Assembly: GCA_026387935.1 (NCBI GenBank)
Contig: JAPLKU010000012.1
Location: 186,001-250,000, forward strand
Length of the DNA stretch: 64,000 nucleotides
Direction of reading: 5' to 3'
Origin: Gemmatimonadota bacterium
GTDB taxonomy: Bacteria > Gemmatimonadota > Gemmatimonadetes > Gemmatimonadales > Gemmatimonadaceae
The notes beneath the pieces were generated by a model that saw only the letters and a list, made by a program, of their open reading frames with translations, made no database searches and had not been told where the DNA came from. The translations under genes were made by a program, and so were the position numbers. This document shows, one piece after another, positions 25,414 through 34,171 of this stretch (its first letter is position 1; every line of letters starts with the position of its first letter).

Positions 25414-27249
25414 ATGACTGATACGCTCATCGCGCCAGCAGGCGCGCCAGCAGACGGGCCAGCAGACGGGCCAGCCGAAGTCAATTCGCTGACTACGCGC
25501 GAGAAACGCGACCTGCAAAAGGCGCAGCTTCGCCCCCTCTCCAATCGCCGGCCCGAACTGTACGAGGAAGACGAGTATTCGTCGGCCGACTACGAAGCGA
25601 TGATGGAGATGTACAACGGTACCCTGGCCGCGATCGAAGAAGGCGAGATCGTCAAGGCCAAGGTGCTGGACATTCGCGACAACCTCGTCGTCCTCGATAT
25701 CGGGTTCAAGTCGGAAGGCTCGATCCCGCTGGAAGAGTTCAAGGACATGCCGGACCTCAAGGCTGGCGATGAAGTCGAAGTGCTCCTCGAGCACCTCGAA
25801 GACCAGGAAGGCTCGGTTGTTCTTTCAAAGAAGAAAGCCGACTTCATGCGCGTGTGGGAAAAAATCCGCGTCGCGTACGAGTCGGATCAGCCGGTGGAAG
25901 GCGTGCTTGTCAAGAAGATCAAGGGTGGCGTGGTCGTCGACCTCATGGGCGTCGACGCATTCCTCCCCGGTTCGCAGATCGCGCTCCGTCGCGTCCCGAA
26001 CATCGACGATCTCCTTGGCCAGAAGTACGAGTTCAAGATCATCAAGCTCAACAAGCGCCGTCGCAACATCGTCGTGTCGCGCCGCGTGATTCTGGAAACC
26101 GAGCGCGCCGGCAAGCGCGAGAAGCTCATGAAGGAGCTCCAGAAGGACCAGGTGCGGAAGGGTACCGTCAAGAACATCACCGATTTCGGGGCGTTCATCG
26201 ACCTCGGCGGCGTCGACGGCCTGCTCCACATCACCGACATGTCGTGGGGCCGCATCCAGCATCCGACCGAGATGGTACAGATCGGTCTCGAGCTGGAAAT
26301 CAAGGTGCTCGACATCGATTGGGAACGCGAGCGCATCTCGCTCGGCCTCAAGCAGCTCCAGAGCTACCCGTGGAAGGACGTCGCGGCGAAGTACCCGGTC
26401 GGCACGCGCGTCTCGGGTAAGGTCGTCTCGATCACGAACTATGGCGCGTTCATCGAGCTCGAGCCGGGCATCGAAGGCCTCGTGCACATCAGCGAAATGA
26501 GCTGGACGCGCAATGTGCGTCACCCGTCGAAGCTCGTGTCGATCGGTGAGGCCATCGAGGCGGTGGTGCTCAAGGTCGATCCGACTGAAGAGAAGATCTC
26601 GCTCGGTATGAAGCAGACCGAGCAGGATCCGTGGATGGTGCTGCCGCAGAAATACCCGGTTGGCACGCGTCTCTCCGGCAAGGTTCGGAACCTGACCTCG
26701 TTCGGTGCATTCGTTGAAATCGAGCCGGGCATTGACGGCCTGATCCATATCTCCGACATGAGCTGGACGAAGCGCGTGCAGCATCCGTCGGACGTCGTGA
26801 AGAAGGGCGATGACGTGAACGTCGTCATCCTCAACATTGACGCCGAAAACAAGCGCATCTCGCTCGGCCTCAAGCAGGCCGAGGACGATCCGTGGCTCAA
26901 GATCGGCGAGAACTACCCGGTGGGAACGGAACTCCCGGGCACGGTGGTTCGCCTGATGGATAAGGGCGTGGTCGTGGATATCGGCAACGATATCGAAGGC
27001 TTCGTTCCGCTCTCGCACCTCAGCACGACGGGGAAGAACATCGACAGCCCGGCCGAAGTGGCGTGGGAGCAGATGGCGATGCAGATCCGTGTGCTCGAAG
27101 TGGATCCCATCCACCGCCGCATCGTGCTGGGCGTGGTGAGCATCCCGGAAGGCCAGGAACGTCCGGCAGAGCCGTCCAAGATTCACACGGAAGACGAAGT
27201 CGCGGAAATCCCGCCGATCGACATGAACGCCGTCATCGACGACGAATAG
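25414..27249 (+). CDS. rpsA: 30S ribosomal protein S1
   Basis: 611 aa with six S1 (OB-fold) domains in a row; it binds mRNA and helps 30S initiation. Repeats such as GTVKNITDFGAFIDLGGVDG, GKVVSITNYGAFIELEPGIE and GKVRNLTSFGAFVEIEPGID mark domains 3-5, and HISxMSW recurs. The first about 17 residues are a low-complexity stretch (APAGAPADGPADGPAE) coded by slipped repeats of GGGCCAGCAGAC. ATG 25414 is chosen since it lies downstream of the promoter; the frame is open further up but that part covers the promoter itself. Confidence 0.95.
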   Translation: MTDTLIAPAGAPADGPADGPAEVNSLTTREKRDLQKAQLRPLSNRRPELYEEDEYSSADYEAMMEMYNGTLAAIEEGEIVKAKVLDIRDNLVVLDIGFKSEGSIPLEEFKDMPDLKAGDEVEVLLEHLEDQEGSVVLSKKKADFMRVWEKIRVAYESDQPVEGVLVKKIKGGVVVDLMGVDAFLPGSQIALRRVPNIDDLLGQKYEFKIIKLNKRRRNIVVSRRVILETERAGKREKLMKELQKDQVRKGTVKNITDFGAFIDLGGVDGLLHITDMSWGRIQHPTEMVQIGLELEIKVLDIDWERERISLGLKQLQSYPWKDVAAKYPVGTRVSGKVVSITNYGAFIELEPGIEGLVHISEMSWTRNVRHPSKLVSIGEAIEAVVLKVDPTEEKISLGMKQTEQDPWMVLPQKYPVGTRLSGKVRNLTSFGAFVEIEPGIDGLIHISDMSWTKRVQHPSDVVKKGDDVNVVILNIDAENKRISLGLKQAEDDPWLKIGENYPVGTELPGTVVRLMDKGVVVDIGNDIEGFVPLSHLSTTGKNIDSPAEVAWEQMAMQIRVLEVDPIHRRIVLGVVSIPEGQERPAEPSKIHTEDEVAEIPPIDMNAVIDDE

Positions 27250-27262
27250 ATCGAGCATTGGC

Positions 27263-27298
27263 CACCCGCGCAGCGGCTTGACAGGCGCTGCGCGGGTG
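27263..27298 (+). terminator. rpsA terminator hairpin
   Basis: Perfect 13-bp stem CACCCGCGCAGCG (27263-27275) with CGCTGCGCGGGTG (27286-27298), 10-base loop. No T tract follows, so it may be factor-assisted or an mRNA-end stabiliser. The loop holds the TTGACA of the next promoter. Confidence 0.7.
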
Positions 27299-27306
27299 CC
27301 CAGACT
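27278..27306 (+). promoter_or_regulatory. Promoter of the tyrosine operon leader
   Basis: TTGACA 27278-27283 in the loop of the rpsA hairpin, 17-base spacer, CAGACT 27301-27306 (compare TAGACT before secD). Transcription would start around 27313, leaving only about 6 bases before the leader-peptide ATG, so the leader would be read from a near-leaderless start. Confidence 0.55.
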
Positions 27307-27318
27307 CACCTTCCGATT

Positions 27319-27399
27319 ATGAATACGCGTAGCTACTCCTATTATTACTCCGCCGCCGGCCGCCACACGGGCCGCACGGCTGGAGCGCTGCGCACGTAA
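27319..27399 (+). CDS. Tyr-rich leader peptide of the aroF-tyrA operon
   Basis: 26 codons (MNTRSYSYYYSAAG, then HTGRT-type sequence to the TAA). Codons 6-10 read Tyr-Ser-Tyr-Tyr-Tyr (27334-27348), an extreme bias. It precedes the tyrosine-branch operon and is followed by mutually exclusive hairpins and a terminator, so it is interpreted as a sensor of charged tRNA-Tyr: a ribosome stalled on the Tyr codons would expose 27366-27373 for antitermination. It has no clear Shine-Dalgarno. The product itself is not expected to have another function. Confidence 0.8.
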   Translation: MNTRSYSYYYSAAGRHTGRTAGALRT

Positions 27400-27436
27400 C
27401 AGCGAAACAGTCCTGCGAACACTTCACGGGCCCGTG
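27357..27436 (+). promoter_or_regulatory. Attenuator: protector and antiterminator segments
   Basis: Segment 1 CGGCC (27357-27361) pairs with GGCCG (27370-27374). Segment 2 CACGGGCC (27366-27373) is the exact complement of GGCCCGTG (27429-27436), the 5' arm of the terminator. Segments 1:2, 2:3 and 3:4 are thus mutually exclusive, as in amino-acid attenuators. Segment 2 begins 18 bases after the last Tyr codon, just beyond the expected edge of a stalled ribosome. Confidence 0.75.
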
Positions 27437-27461
27437 GAACTTCCACGGGCCTGTTTCGTTT
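27429..27461 (+). terminator. Attenuator terminator of the tyrosine operon
   Basis: Perfect 9-bp stem GGCCCGTGG (27429-27437) with CCACGGGCC (27443-27451), loop AACTT, followed by TGTTTCGTTT (27452-27461). It lies 21 bases before the DAHP synthase ATG, so it can only act as a conditional terminator of this operon. Confidence 0.88.
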
Positions 27462-27482
27462 ACCCCATCCTGAGTCTCGAAC

Positions 27483-28547
27483 ATGATCATCGTTACGCGC
27501 CCAGGCATCACCGAAATCCAGCTCGACGCCATTCGAGAAGCTGTCGAACGCGCCGGCTTTCAGACGCATCTCTCGCGCGGAGAGCACCGCACCATCCTGG
27601 GATGCATTGGGGACGAGCGGATGCTCAGCGAGGTGCCGCTTGCGACGCTGCCGGGTGTTGAAAGCGTCATTCCGATTCTCAAACCCTACCGTCAGGTGGC
27701 GCGCGATTTCCGCGCCGAGGCAACCATCGTCACCGTAGGCGAGGGCGTGGGCGCTTCGATTGGGGGCAACGCGCTCGCGGTGATTGCTGGGCCCTGCTCG
27801 GTTGAGGGCCGCGACATGTTGTTCGAGTCGGCACATGTGGTGAAGGCGGCCGGTGCGACGCTGCTGCGTGGCGGCGCATACAAGCCGCGCAGCTCGCCCT
27901 ACGCCTTCCGGGGCCTCGGTGAGGAAGCGCTCATGCTCCTCACCGAAGTACGCGAAGAGACCGGGCTGCCCATCGTGACCGAAGTGATGGACACGCGGCA
28001 GGTGGAACTCGTCGCCGCGCATGCGGACATGCTGCAGATTGGCGCGCGCAATATGCAAAACTTTGCGCTGCTTTCCGCTGTTGGCGAAGTCCGTCGCCCG
28101 GTACTGCTCAAGCGCGGGCTCTCGGCAACTGTCGAAGAACTGTTGCTCGCCGCGGAGTACATCCTCGCGCGCGGCTACGATCATGTTATTCTCTGCGAGC
28201 GCGGCATTCGCACGTTCGAGACCGCGACGCGAAACACGCTCGATGTGTCAGCCGTTCCGGTGCTGAAGCGCGAGACCCACTTGCCCGTCATCGTGGACCC
28301 GAGTCACGCGGGCGGAAAGGCGTGGCTCGTGGCGCCGCTCTCGTTTGCCGCGGTCGCCGCAGGCGCGGACGGGCTGATCATCGAAGTGCATCCGAAACCC
28401 TCGGAGGCCAAGTCAGACGCGGAGCAGTCGCTCACGCCCACTGACTTCAACGACGTCATGGCTCGGCTGCGGCCGTTCGCGGCGGCCGCAGGCAGAACGA
28501 TGGCAGCCGCAACACCGCTGATGGCTGGCGCAGGAGCAACCCGATGA
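27483..28547 (+). CDS. aroF: 3-deoxy-7-phosphoheptulonate synthase (DAHP synthase, type I-beta)
   Basis: 354 aa. It condenses PEP and erythrose 4-phosphate, the entry to aromatic synthesis. An N-terminal regulatory ferredoxin-like domain (about 1-70) precedes the barrel, as in Thermotoga-type enzymes that are inhibited by Tyr/Phe. Barrel motifs: AGPCSVEG (102-109), [14 protein letters not shown] (Lys134), [25 protein letters not shown] and VDPSHAGG. It is the first gene of the Tyr-attenuated operon and overlaps the chorismate mutase gene by 4 bases. The C-terminus has an A/G-rich tail. Confidence 0.95.
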   Translation: MIIVTRPGITEIQLDAIREAVERAGFQTHLSRGEHRTILGCIGDERMLSEVPLATLPGVESVIPILKPYRQVARDFRAEATIVTVGEGVGASIGGNALAVIAGPCSVEGRDMLFESAHVVKAAGATLLRGGAYKPRSSPYAFRGLGEEALMLLTEVREETGLPIVTEVMDTRQVELVAAHADMLQIGARNMQNFALLSAVGEVRRPVLLKRGLSATVEELLLAAEYILARGYDHVILCERGIRTFETATRNTLDVSAVPVLKRETHLPVIVDPSHAGGKAWLVAPLSFAAVAAGADGLIIEVHPKPSEAKSDAEQSLTPTDFNDVMARLRPFAAAAGRTMAAATPLMAGAGATR

Positions 28548-28867
28548 CGCGCGAACGTGATGCGAAAGGCATGGCGGCAATCGATTCGCTGCGCGTGCGA
28601 ATCGAGAAGGCCGACGATGCGTTGCTGGCGCTCCTCCAGCGCCGGATGCGACTGGCGCGAGCCATCGGAAAGGCCAAGCAGGAAGCCGGACTGCCGATTC
28701 TCGACCCGGCGCGCGAGGCGCGCGTCGTCCGTCGAGTCGCGGCCAGGGCGCGCGAACTCGGCATGCCGGCTGAGGAGGTGCGCTCGCTCTTCTGGAACAT
28801 CATTGCGCTCTGTCGCAGCGAGCAGATCCATGCGCGCACCGCTCGGTCAGCGCGGAGCGTGAAGTGA
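28544..28867 (+). CDS. Chorismate mutase, AroQ class
   Basis: 107 aa, all-helical. It converts chorismate to prephenate. [22 protein letters not shown] is split here by position: Arg at about 17-20 and Leu-rich helix 1; [16 protein letters not shown] carries the conserved Arg/Lys; REARVVRRV follows. Stand-alone domain, not fused to prephenate dehydratase or dehydrogenase. Coupled on both sides (ATGA with aroF, GTGA with tyrA), so it serves the tyrosine branch. Confidence 0.9.
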   Translation: MTRERDAKGMAAIDSLRVRIEKADDALLALLQRRMRLARAIGKAKQEAGLPILDPAREARVVRRVAARARELGMPAEEVRSLFWNIIALCRSEQIHARTARSARSVK

Positions 28868-29703
28868 AGGTCGCGGTCATCGGGCTCGGGTTGATCGGCG
28901 GGTCGATCGCTCGCGACCTCACCGCGGCCGGCCACACGGTTGTTGGGCATGACCGGTCCAAGGCGTCGCTGCGTTCTGCCCGGCGGGCAGGTGCTGTCGT
29001 CGAAGCGATCGGCGCGGACTTTGCCGGACTCGAGTCGTGCGATGCTTGCGTGCTCGCGGTGCCCGTGCTTGATGCGCCGAGGTTGCTCGCGCGCGCCATC
29101 AAGCAGCTGCCCGCATCCGCTCTGATCACCGACGTCGGGAGTACCAAAGTGTCGATCGTCCAGGCAGCTGTCAGGCTCGGCGCAGCGGACCGGTTCGTTG
29201 GCGCGCACCCGTTCGCCGGCGATCACCGGTCCGGGTGGAAGGCCTCGCGACGCGGACTCTTTGCTGGGGTATCCGTGTTCCTGACACCGACTCGGGCCAC
29301 GCGACCAGCGATGTTGGCGAAGTCCAGGAAGCTCTGGCGCGCAGTTGGCGGCAAGCCGAAGGTCGTGTCGGCCACCGAGCACGATGCGCTGATGGCTGGC
29401 GCCAGTCACCTTCCGCAGCTCGTGTCATCGACACTGGGTGCTTCGCTGCTCCGCGCCGGCGTGTCGCGCGCAACGCTCGGGCGCGGAGGGCGAGATGTGA
29501 CGCGGCTCGCAGGGTCAGATCCCCGCGTCTGGAGTGCGATTCTACTCGACAATGCAGACCGCATCGCGCCACTGGCGCGGGCTAACGCACGATTGCTTGC
29601 GAAGTTCGCACAGGCGCTTGACCGAGGTGACGGCGCAGCCGTTCGCCGCCTGTTGACCGACTCGAATCGCTGGTTCAGGGCAGGCCCACCTGCCCAGGCC
29701 TGA
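28864..29703 (+). CDS. tyrA: Prephenate dehydrogenase
   Basis: 279 aa. NAD-binding loop VIGLGLIGGS (5-14), TDVGSTK, GAHPFAGDHRSGW (substrate His region; family motif GxHPMxG, here with Phe), ATEHDALMAGASHLPQ. It oxidises prephenate to 4-hydroxyphenylpyruvate; arogenate use cannot be excluded. GTG 28864 overlaps the chorismate mutase stop. It has no C-terminal ACT domain, so feedback may act on the DAHP synthase and on the attenuator instead. Confidence 0.92.
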   Translation: MKVAVIGLGLIGGSIARDLTAAGHTVVGHDRSKASLRSARRAGAVVEAIGADFAGLESCDACVLAVPVLDAPRLLARAIKQLPASALITDVGSTKVSIVQAAVRLGAADRFVGAHPFAGDHRSGWKASRRGLFAGVSVFLTPTRATRPAMLAKSRKLWRAVGGKPKVVSATEHDALMAGASHLPQLVSSTLGASLLRAGVSRATLGRGGRDVTRLAGSDPRVWSAILLDNADRIAPLARANARLLAKFAQALDRGDGAAVRRLLTDSNRWFRAGPPAQA

Positions 29704-29735
29704 GGCGTCCCGGCGCGACCGTTCGACCATTAGAT

Positions 29736-29761
29736 AGGTCCGGCCACTGGACGGACCTTTT
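29736..29761 (+). terminator. Terminator after tyrA
   Basis: 7-bp stem AGGTCCG (29736-29742) with CGGACCT (29752-29758), 9-base loop, then TTTT (29758-29761). It closes the tyrosine operon before pccB. Confidence 0.7.
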
Positions 29762-29783
29762 CGCAGGTCGTTGATTTCGCTGT

Positions 29784-31334
29784 ATGTCCATGCAAGAAAA
29801 ACTCGACCTGCTCGACAAGCGCCGAAACGAGTCGGAACAGGGCGGTGGCCCTGAACGGCTCAAGGCCCAGCACGCCAAGGGAAAGCTCTCGGCGCGCGAA
29901 CGCCTCGACGCGCTGCTCGACGATGGATCGTTCGTTGAACTCGATCGCTTCGTCACGCACCAGTCGTCCGACTTCGGGCTCGACGCCCAGCGCCCGTACG
30001 GCGACGGCGTCGTCACCGGATTCGGCAAAATTGACGACCGGCTCGTCTACGTCTTTTCACAGGACTTCACGGTGTTCGGCGGATCGCTCTCCGAAGCACA
30101 TGCCAAGAAGATTTGCAAGGTCATGGACATGGCCGTGCGCAACGGCGCCCCCATGATCGGCCTCAACGATTCCGGCGGCGCGCGCATCCAGGAAGGCGTG
30201 GTGTCGCTCGGCGGCTACGCCGAGATCTTTCTCCGCAACACGCTCGCCTCCGGAGTCGTACCGCAAATTTCCGCGATCCTTGGTCCGTGCGCCGGCTGCG
30301 CCGTCTACTCTCCGGCGATTACCGATTTTGTATTCATGGCCCGTGGAACGAGCTACATGTTCGTGACCGGTCCGAATGTCGTGAAAACCGTCACCCATGA
30401 AGATGTGACGATGGAGCAGCTCGGCGGCGCCGACACGCATGGCGGGGTCAGCGGCGTCTCGCACTTCACCTGCGCGAGCGAGCTCGAGGTCTTCGAGGGA
30501 ATTCGCAAGTTGCTGCGGTTCATTCCTTCGAACAACGTGGACGCGCCGCCGCGGGGAGTGAGTCAGGATCCCCGTGCTCGTCGCGACGAATCACTCCGCG
30601 ACGTGGTGCCGGACAGTCCGAACAAGCCATACGACATGCACGAGGTGCTCCGCCGGGTGGTTGACGACGGCGAATTCCTCGAGGTGCACGCCGACTTCGC
30701 GCAGAACATCATCTGCGGGTTCGCCCACATCGGCACGTACAGCGTTGGCATCGTCGCCAATCAGCCAGCAATTCTGGCCGGCGTCCTGGACATCCAGGCC
30801 AGCACCAAGGCCGCACGCTTCATCCGGTTCTGCGACGCCTTCAATGTGCCGGTGGTGACGTTCGAGGACGTGCCGGGATTTCTGCCAGGACTCGCGCAGG
30901 AACATGGCGGCATCATTCGGCACGGCGCGAAACTGCTCTTCGCCTACTGCGAAGCGACGGTGCCCAAGTTGACGGTCATTACGCGCAAGGCCTATGGCGG
31001 CGCGTACGACGTCATGAGTTCGCGGCATATTCGCGGCGACTACAACGTCGCCTGGCCAACGGCCGAGATTGCCGTCATGGGCCCGAAAGGGGCTGTTGAG
31101 ATCTTGTTTAAGAAGGAAATCGCAGAGTCGAAGGACCCCGTGGCCGCTATGGATCTGCGTGTGAAGGAGTACACGGACAAGTTTGCGAACCCTTATGTCG
31201 CCGCCGCGCGTGGCTATGTCGACGACATCATCGATCCGGCCGACACGCGTCCGCGGTTGATCGACGCGCTCGAGTCGCTGCAGGGCAAGCGCGACAAGAA
31301 TCCGCCGAAGAAGCACGGCAATATCCCGCTATAG
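29784..31334 (+). CDS. pccB: Propionyl/acyl-CoA carboxylase, carboxyltransferase (beta) subunit
   Basis: 516 aa, usual length. It carries carboxyl from biotin to acyl-CoA, probably propionyl-CoA to methylmalonyl-CoA. N-terminal and C-terminal crotonase-like halves: KLSARERLDALLDDGSF, NDSGGARIQEGV, GPCAGCAVYSPA and FVTGPNVVK in the first; DVPGFLPG, GKAYGGAYDVM-like ITRKAYGGAYDVMSS and AEIAVMGPKGA in the second. ATG 29784 (29790 is the alternative). The stop is directly followed by the biotin carboxylase ATG. Confidence 0.93.
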   Translation: MSMQEKLDLLDKRRNESEQGGGPERLKAQHAKGKLSARERLDALLDDGSFVELDRFVTHQSSDFGLDAQRPYGDGVVTGFGKIDDRLVYVFSQDFTVFGGSLSEAHAKKICKVMDMAVRNGAPMIGLNDSGGARIQEGVVSLGGYAEIFLRNTLASGVVPQISAILGPCAGCAVYSPAITDFVFMARGTSYMFVTGPNVVKTVTHEDVTMEQLGGADTHGGVSGVSHFTCASELEVFEGIRKLLRFIPSNNVDAPPRGVSQDPRARRDESLRDVVPDSPNKPYDMHEVLRRVVDDGEFLEVHADFAQNIICGFAHIGTYSVGIVANQPAILAGVLDIQASTKAARFIRFCDAFNVPVVTFEDVPGFLPGLAQEHGGIIRHGAKLLFAYCEATVPKLTVITRKAYGGAYDVMSSRHIRGDYNVAWPTAEIAVMGPKGAVEILFKKEIAESKDPVAAMDLRVKEYTDKFANPYVAAARGYVDDIIDPADTRPRLIDALESLQGKRDKNPPKKHGNIPL

Positions 31335-32912
31335 ATGAGCGCTGGCAAAAAGCAGAAGGCAGCAACCGCCGTTCCGGCCGCTCCGGTCGCCAAGCTGCTC
31401 CGCAAGGTTCTGATCGCCAACCGCGGCGAAATCGCGTTGCGCATTGTGCGTGCCTGTCAGGAACTGGGCGTGCGGTCCGTGGCGGTGTATTCCGATGCTG
31501 ACGCGCACGCTCCGCACGTGCGCGAGGCCGACGAAGCGGTGAACATCGGTCCGGCACCGTCCGCCGAGAGCTACTTGAAGGGTGACGTGATCATTGCGGC
31601 GGCGAAGCGCGTGGGCGCCGATGCGATTCACCCCGGCTACGGGTTTCTCTCCGAGCGCGAGTGGTTTGCGCGCGCCGTGCGCGATGCAGGCCTGGTGTGG
31701 ATTGGGCCGCCGGCCGAGGCGATTGCCGCACTGGGATCCAAGACCGCGGCCCGTACGCTGGCTGTGAAGCACGGTGTGCCGGTCGTACCCGGTACGACCG
31801 AGGCGCTTTCGTGCGCCGACGAAGCCGTCACCGTTGCCACCAAGTTCGGTTTCCCCGTGTTGCTCAAGGCAGCGGCCGGCGGCGGGGGGAAGGGCATGCG
31901 CGTCGTGCGCAGCGCCGGCGAGATGGCGTCGGCGTGGGATGCCGCCCGCAACGAATCGAAGAAAGCATTCGGCGATGACGCGGTGTACATCGAGAAGTAT
32001 ATCGAAGGCCCGCGGCACGTCGAAATTCAGATACTGGCTGACTCGCACGGCACGGTCATCTCACTCGGCGAGCGCGAATGCTCGGTGCAGCGGCGGCACC
32101 AGAAGATGATCGAAGAGGCGCCGAGTCCCGCCGTAGACGTCGATTTGCGCCGCCGCATGGGTGCCGCGGCCGTGCGCGCGGCGAAGGCCGCGGGCTATGT
32201 GAATGCCGGAACGTGTGAGTTTCTTCTCGACAGCACTGGCGAGTTCTATTTTCTCGAGATGAACACCCGTATTCAGGTCGAGCATCCCGTGACCGAACTC
32301 GTCACGGGAATCGATCTGGTCCAGTGGCAGATTCGCATCGCATCGGGCGAGAAGATTCCATTTCCCTCCGAGATCGAACCGCGCGGGTGGGCCATTGAGT
32401 GCCGCCTCACGAGTGAAGACCCGTCGAATGGGTTCCTCCCGTCCACCGGCCGAGTGGACTACCTGCATGTGCCGTCCGGCCCGGGTGTGCGCTGGGATGG
32501 CGGAATCGAAACGGGCTCCGTCGTCGGGCTGCATTACGATCCGATGCTGGCGAAACTGATCGTCTGGGGTGCGACGCGAGAGGAGGCGGTGAGTCGCATG
32601 CACCGCGCGCTGCTTGAACTCGTGGTTGATGGAGTGGAGACGTCGCGCGAGTTCCACCTGCGCGTGATGGAAGACGCCGATTTCAAGTCCGGCGCGATCG
32701 ACATTCAGTGGCTTGAACGCCGGCTCGAGTCGCTGCTCGGTAGCGCGCCGGACGAAGACGCATTGCAGGCGGCGGCAATCGCGGCGACCCTGGTCGCCGA
32801 TCGGGACAGGCGTGGCGGCGGCCGGACGAGCGCAGCAGCAGCTGCAGCAGCAGCACCGGAGTCTGCATCTGCGTGGGCGCGACGCGGGCGCACCGACGGG
32901 CTTCGCGTGTGA
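31335..32912 (+). CDS. accC: Biotin carboxylase subunit of acyl-CoA carboxylase
   Basis: 525 aa, longer than stand-alone AccC (about 450) because of a 20-residue basic/Ala N-terminal extension and a C-terminal tail with an 8-Ala run. ATP-grasp core: KVLIANRGEIALRI, HPGYGFLSE, KAAAGGGGKGM (ATP loop), EKYIEGPRHVE, FLEMNTRIQVEHPVTE. It carboxylates biotin on the carrier protein with bicarbonate and ATP. The start directly follows the pccB stop. It could also serve acetyl-CoA carboxylase with accD, since no other biotin carboxylase is in the window. Confidence 0.92.
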   Translation: MSAGKKQKAATAVPAAPVAKLLRKVLIANRGEIALRIVRACQELGVRSVAVYSDADAHAPHVREADEAVNIGPAPSAESYLKGDVIIAAAKRVGADAIHPGYGFLSEREWFARAVRDAGLVWIGPPAEAIAALGSKTAARTLAVKHGVPVVPGTTEALSCADEAVTVATKFGFPVLLKAAAGGGGKGMRVVRSAGEMASAWDAARNESKKAFGDDAVYIEKYIEGPRHVEIQILADSHGTVISLGERECSVQRRHQKMIEEAPSPAVDVDLRRRMGAAAVRAAKAAGYVNAGTCEFLLDSTGEFYFLEMNTRIQVEHPVTELVTGIDLVQWQIRIASGEKIPFPSEIEPRGWAIECRLTSEDPSNGFLPSTGRVDYLHVPSGPGVRWDGGIETGSVVGLHYDPMLAKLIVWGATREEAVSRMHRALLELVVDGVETSREFHLRVMEDADFKSGAIDIQWLERRLESLLGSAPDEDALQAAAIAATLVADRDRRGGGRTSAAAAAAAAPESASAWARRGRTDGLRV

Positions 32913-34171
32913 TAAACGACATCGTGACCGCCGTTCCCGAAGCGCTTGAGCTGGTGATCGAGTCCATTGCGGCCGGTGGCGATGGCGTCGCGCGCCGTGA
33001 TGGCATGGTGGTGTTTGTTCCGCGCACGGCGCCGGGAGATCGCGTGACCGCACAGGTGACGCGCGAGCGTCGCATGGCGCGCGGACAGGTGCAACGCATT
33101 GAAGTCGCATCGCCCGATCGCGCGGTACCCGCATGTCCGCATTACGAAGGGGAGCGGTGCGGCGGCTGCCAGCTGCAGCACCTCACGCTCGATGCGCAGC
33201 GCGAAGCGAAACGCCACATCGTCCAGGATACACTGCGTCGTATCGGGCGGCGCACGATTGGGTTGCCATCGATTCGTGCGGCCGGCTCGCCGTGGCGGTA
33301 TCGTGAGCGCCTCTCGCTCGCGCTGCGGCGTCGCGCCGACGGTTCATGGTACGCGGGCCTGCATTCCCGCGATGATGTCAACACGGTATTTGAGTTGAAG
33401 GACTGCCACATCACCGACGAACGCGTGGTCGTGCTCTGGCGTCAGGTCATGGAGGCGGCCGACGGACTTCCGGGCGCTCAGCAACTGCGCGGAACGGTGC
33501 GCTCCGTTGGCGACCGCGGCGTGTTCACTCTCGAAGGCGGCGCGAGCTGGGATGCTGCGGAGACCTTTGCCGGCCGACTCGCTGCCTTCGACCACCTGTG
33601 GTGGGTGCCGGAAGGCGGACGTCGTCGACGAATCGGTGGTACCGCCGCCGCAAACAGCGCCCATGGTGGTTTCACGCAGGTGAATCCCGCCGTCGCGCGC
33701 GAGATGATCGCGCTCGTGCTTGAGCGAGTCCTGTCCTACGAGCCGAAGCATGTCCTGGATGCGTATGCCGGTGCCGGCGATCTCTCTACGTCGCTTCACG
33801 CGCGCGGTGTGCGGGCCACGGCTATCGAACTCGATGAAGACGCGACGGCGTATGCATCGGCCCGACTGAGCTCGCCATCACGGGCGCTCGCTGCGCGGGT
33901 CGAAGATGTGATCGCGCGTCACCTTCCGGCCGATGTCGTCGTGCTGAATCCGCCTCGTTCGGGGGTCGATGCGCGCGTGACCGCCGCCTTGGAATCGGCC
34001 GCACCGGTGCCGAAAGCGATTTTCTACATCAGTTGCGATCCGGCGACCCTCGCGCGCGACCTTGCGCGGATGCCGTCTTGGGAAATCAGGAACGTGATGG
34101 CATTCGACATGTTCCCGCAGACGGCGCACGTCGAGACGCTCGTTGAACTCACGCGAACGGTGCCAGCGTGA
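32909..34171 (+). CDS. RlmD/TrmA-family 23S rRNA/tRNA (uracil-5-)-methyltransferase
   Basis: 420 aa. The N-terminal TRAM domain (IESIAAGGDGVARRDGMVVF, APGDRV) is followed by the Fe-S type Cys set ACPHYEGERCGGCQLQHL, a central domain, and a Rossmann methyltransferase (LDAYAGAGDLS, AIELDEDATAY, VLNPPRSGVD). ISCDPATLARDL holds the catalytic Cys of uracil-C5 methyltransferases. Position specificity (U747, U1939 or U54) cannot be told. GTG 32909 overlaps the accC stop (GTGA) and its own stop overlaps the BCCP start, so it is embedded in the carboxylase operon. Confidence 0.88.
   Translation: MINDIVTAVPEALELVIESIAAGGDGVARRDGMVVFVPRTAPGDRVTAQVTRERRMARGQVQRIEVASPDRAVPACPHYEGERCGGCQLQHLTLDAQREAKRHIVQDTLRRIGRRTIGLPSIRAAGSPWRYRERLSLALRRRADGSWYAGLHSRDDVNTVFELKDCHITDERVVVLWRQVMEAADGLPGAQQLRGTVRSVGDRGVFTLEGGASWDAAETFAGRLAAFDHLWWVPEGGRRRRIGGTAAANSAHGGFTQVNPAVAREMIALVLERVLSYEPKHVLDAYAGAGDLSTSLHARGVRATAIELDEDATAYASARLSSPSRALAARVEDVIARHLPADVVVLNPPRSGVDARVTAALESAAPVPKAIFYISCDPATLARDLARMPSWEIRNVMAFDMFPQTAHVETLVELTRTVPA

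Noticed and set aside
25204-25794. 197-residue N-terminal extension of the S9 peptidase on the minus strand.
   Set aside because: It would cover the rpsA promoter and the 5' end of rpsA, and a signal peptide begins at 25203.
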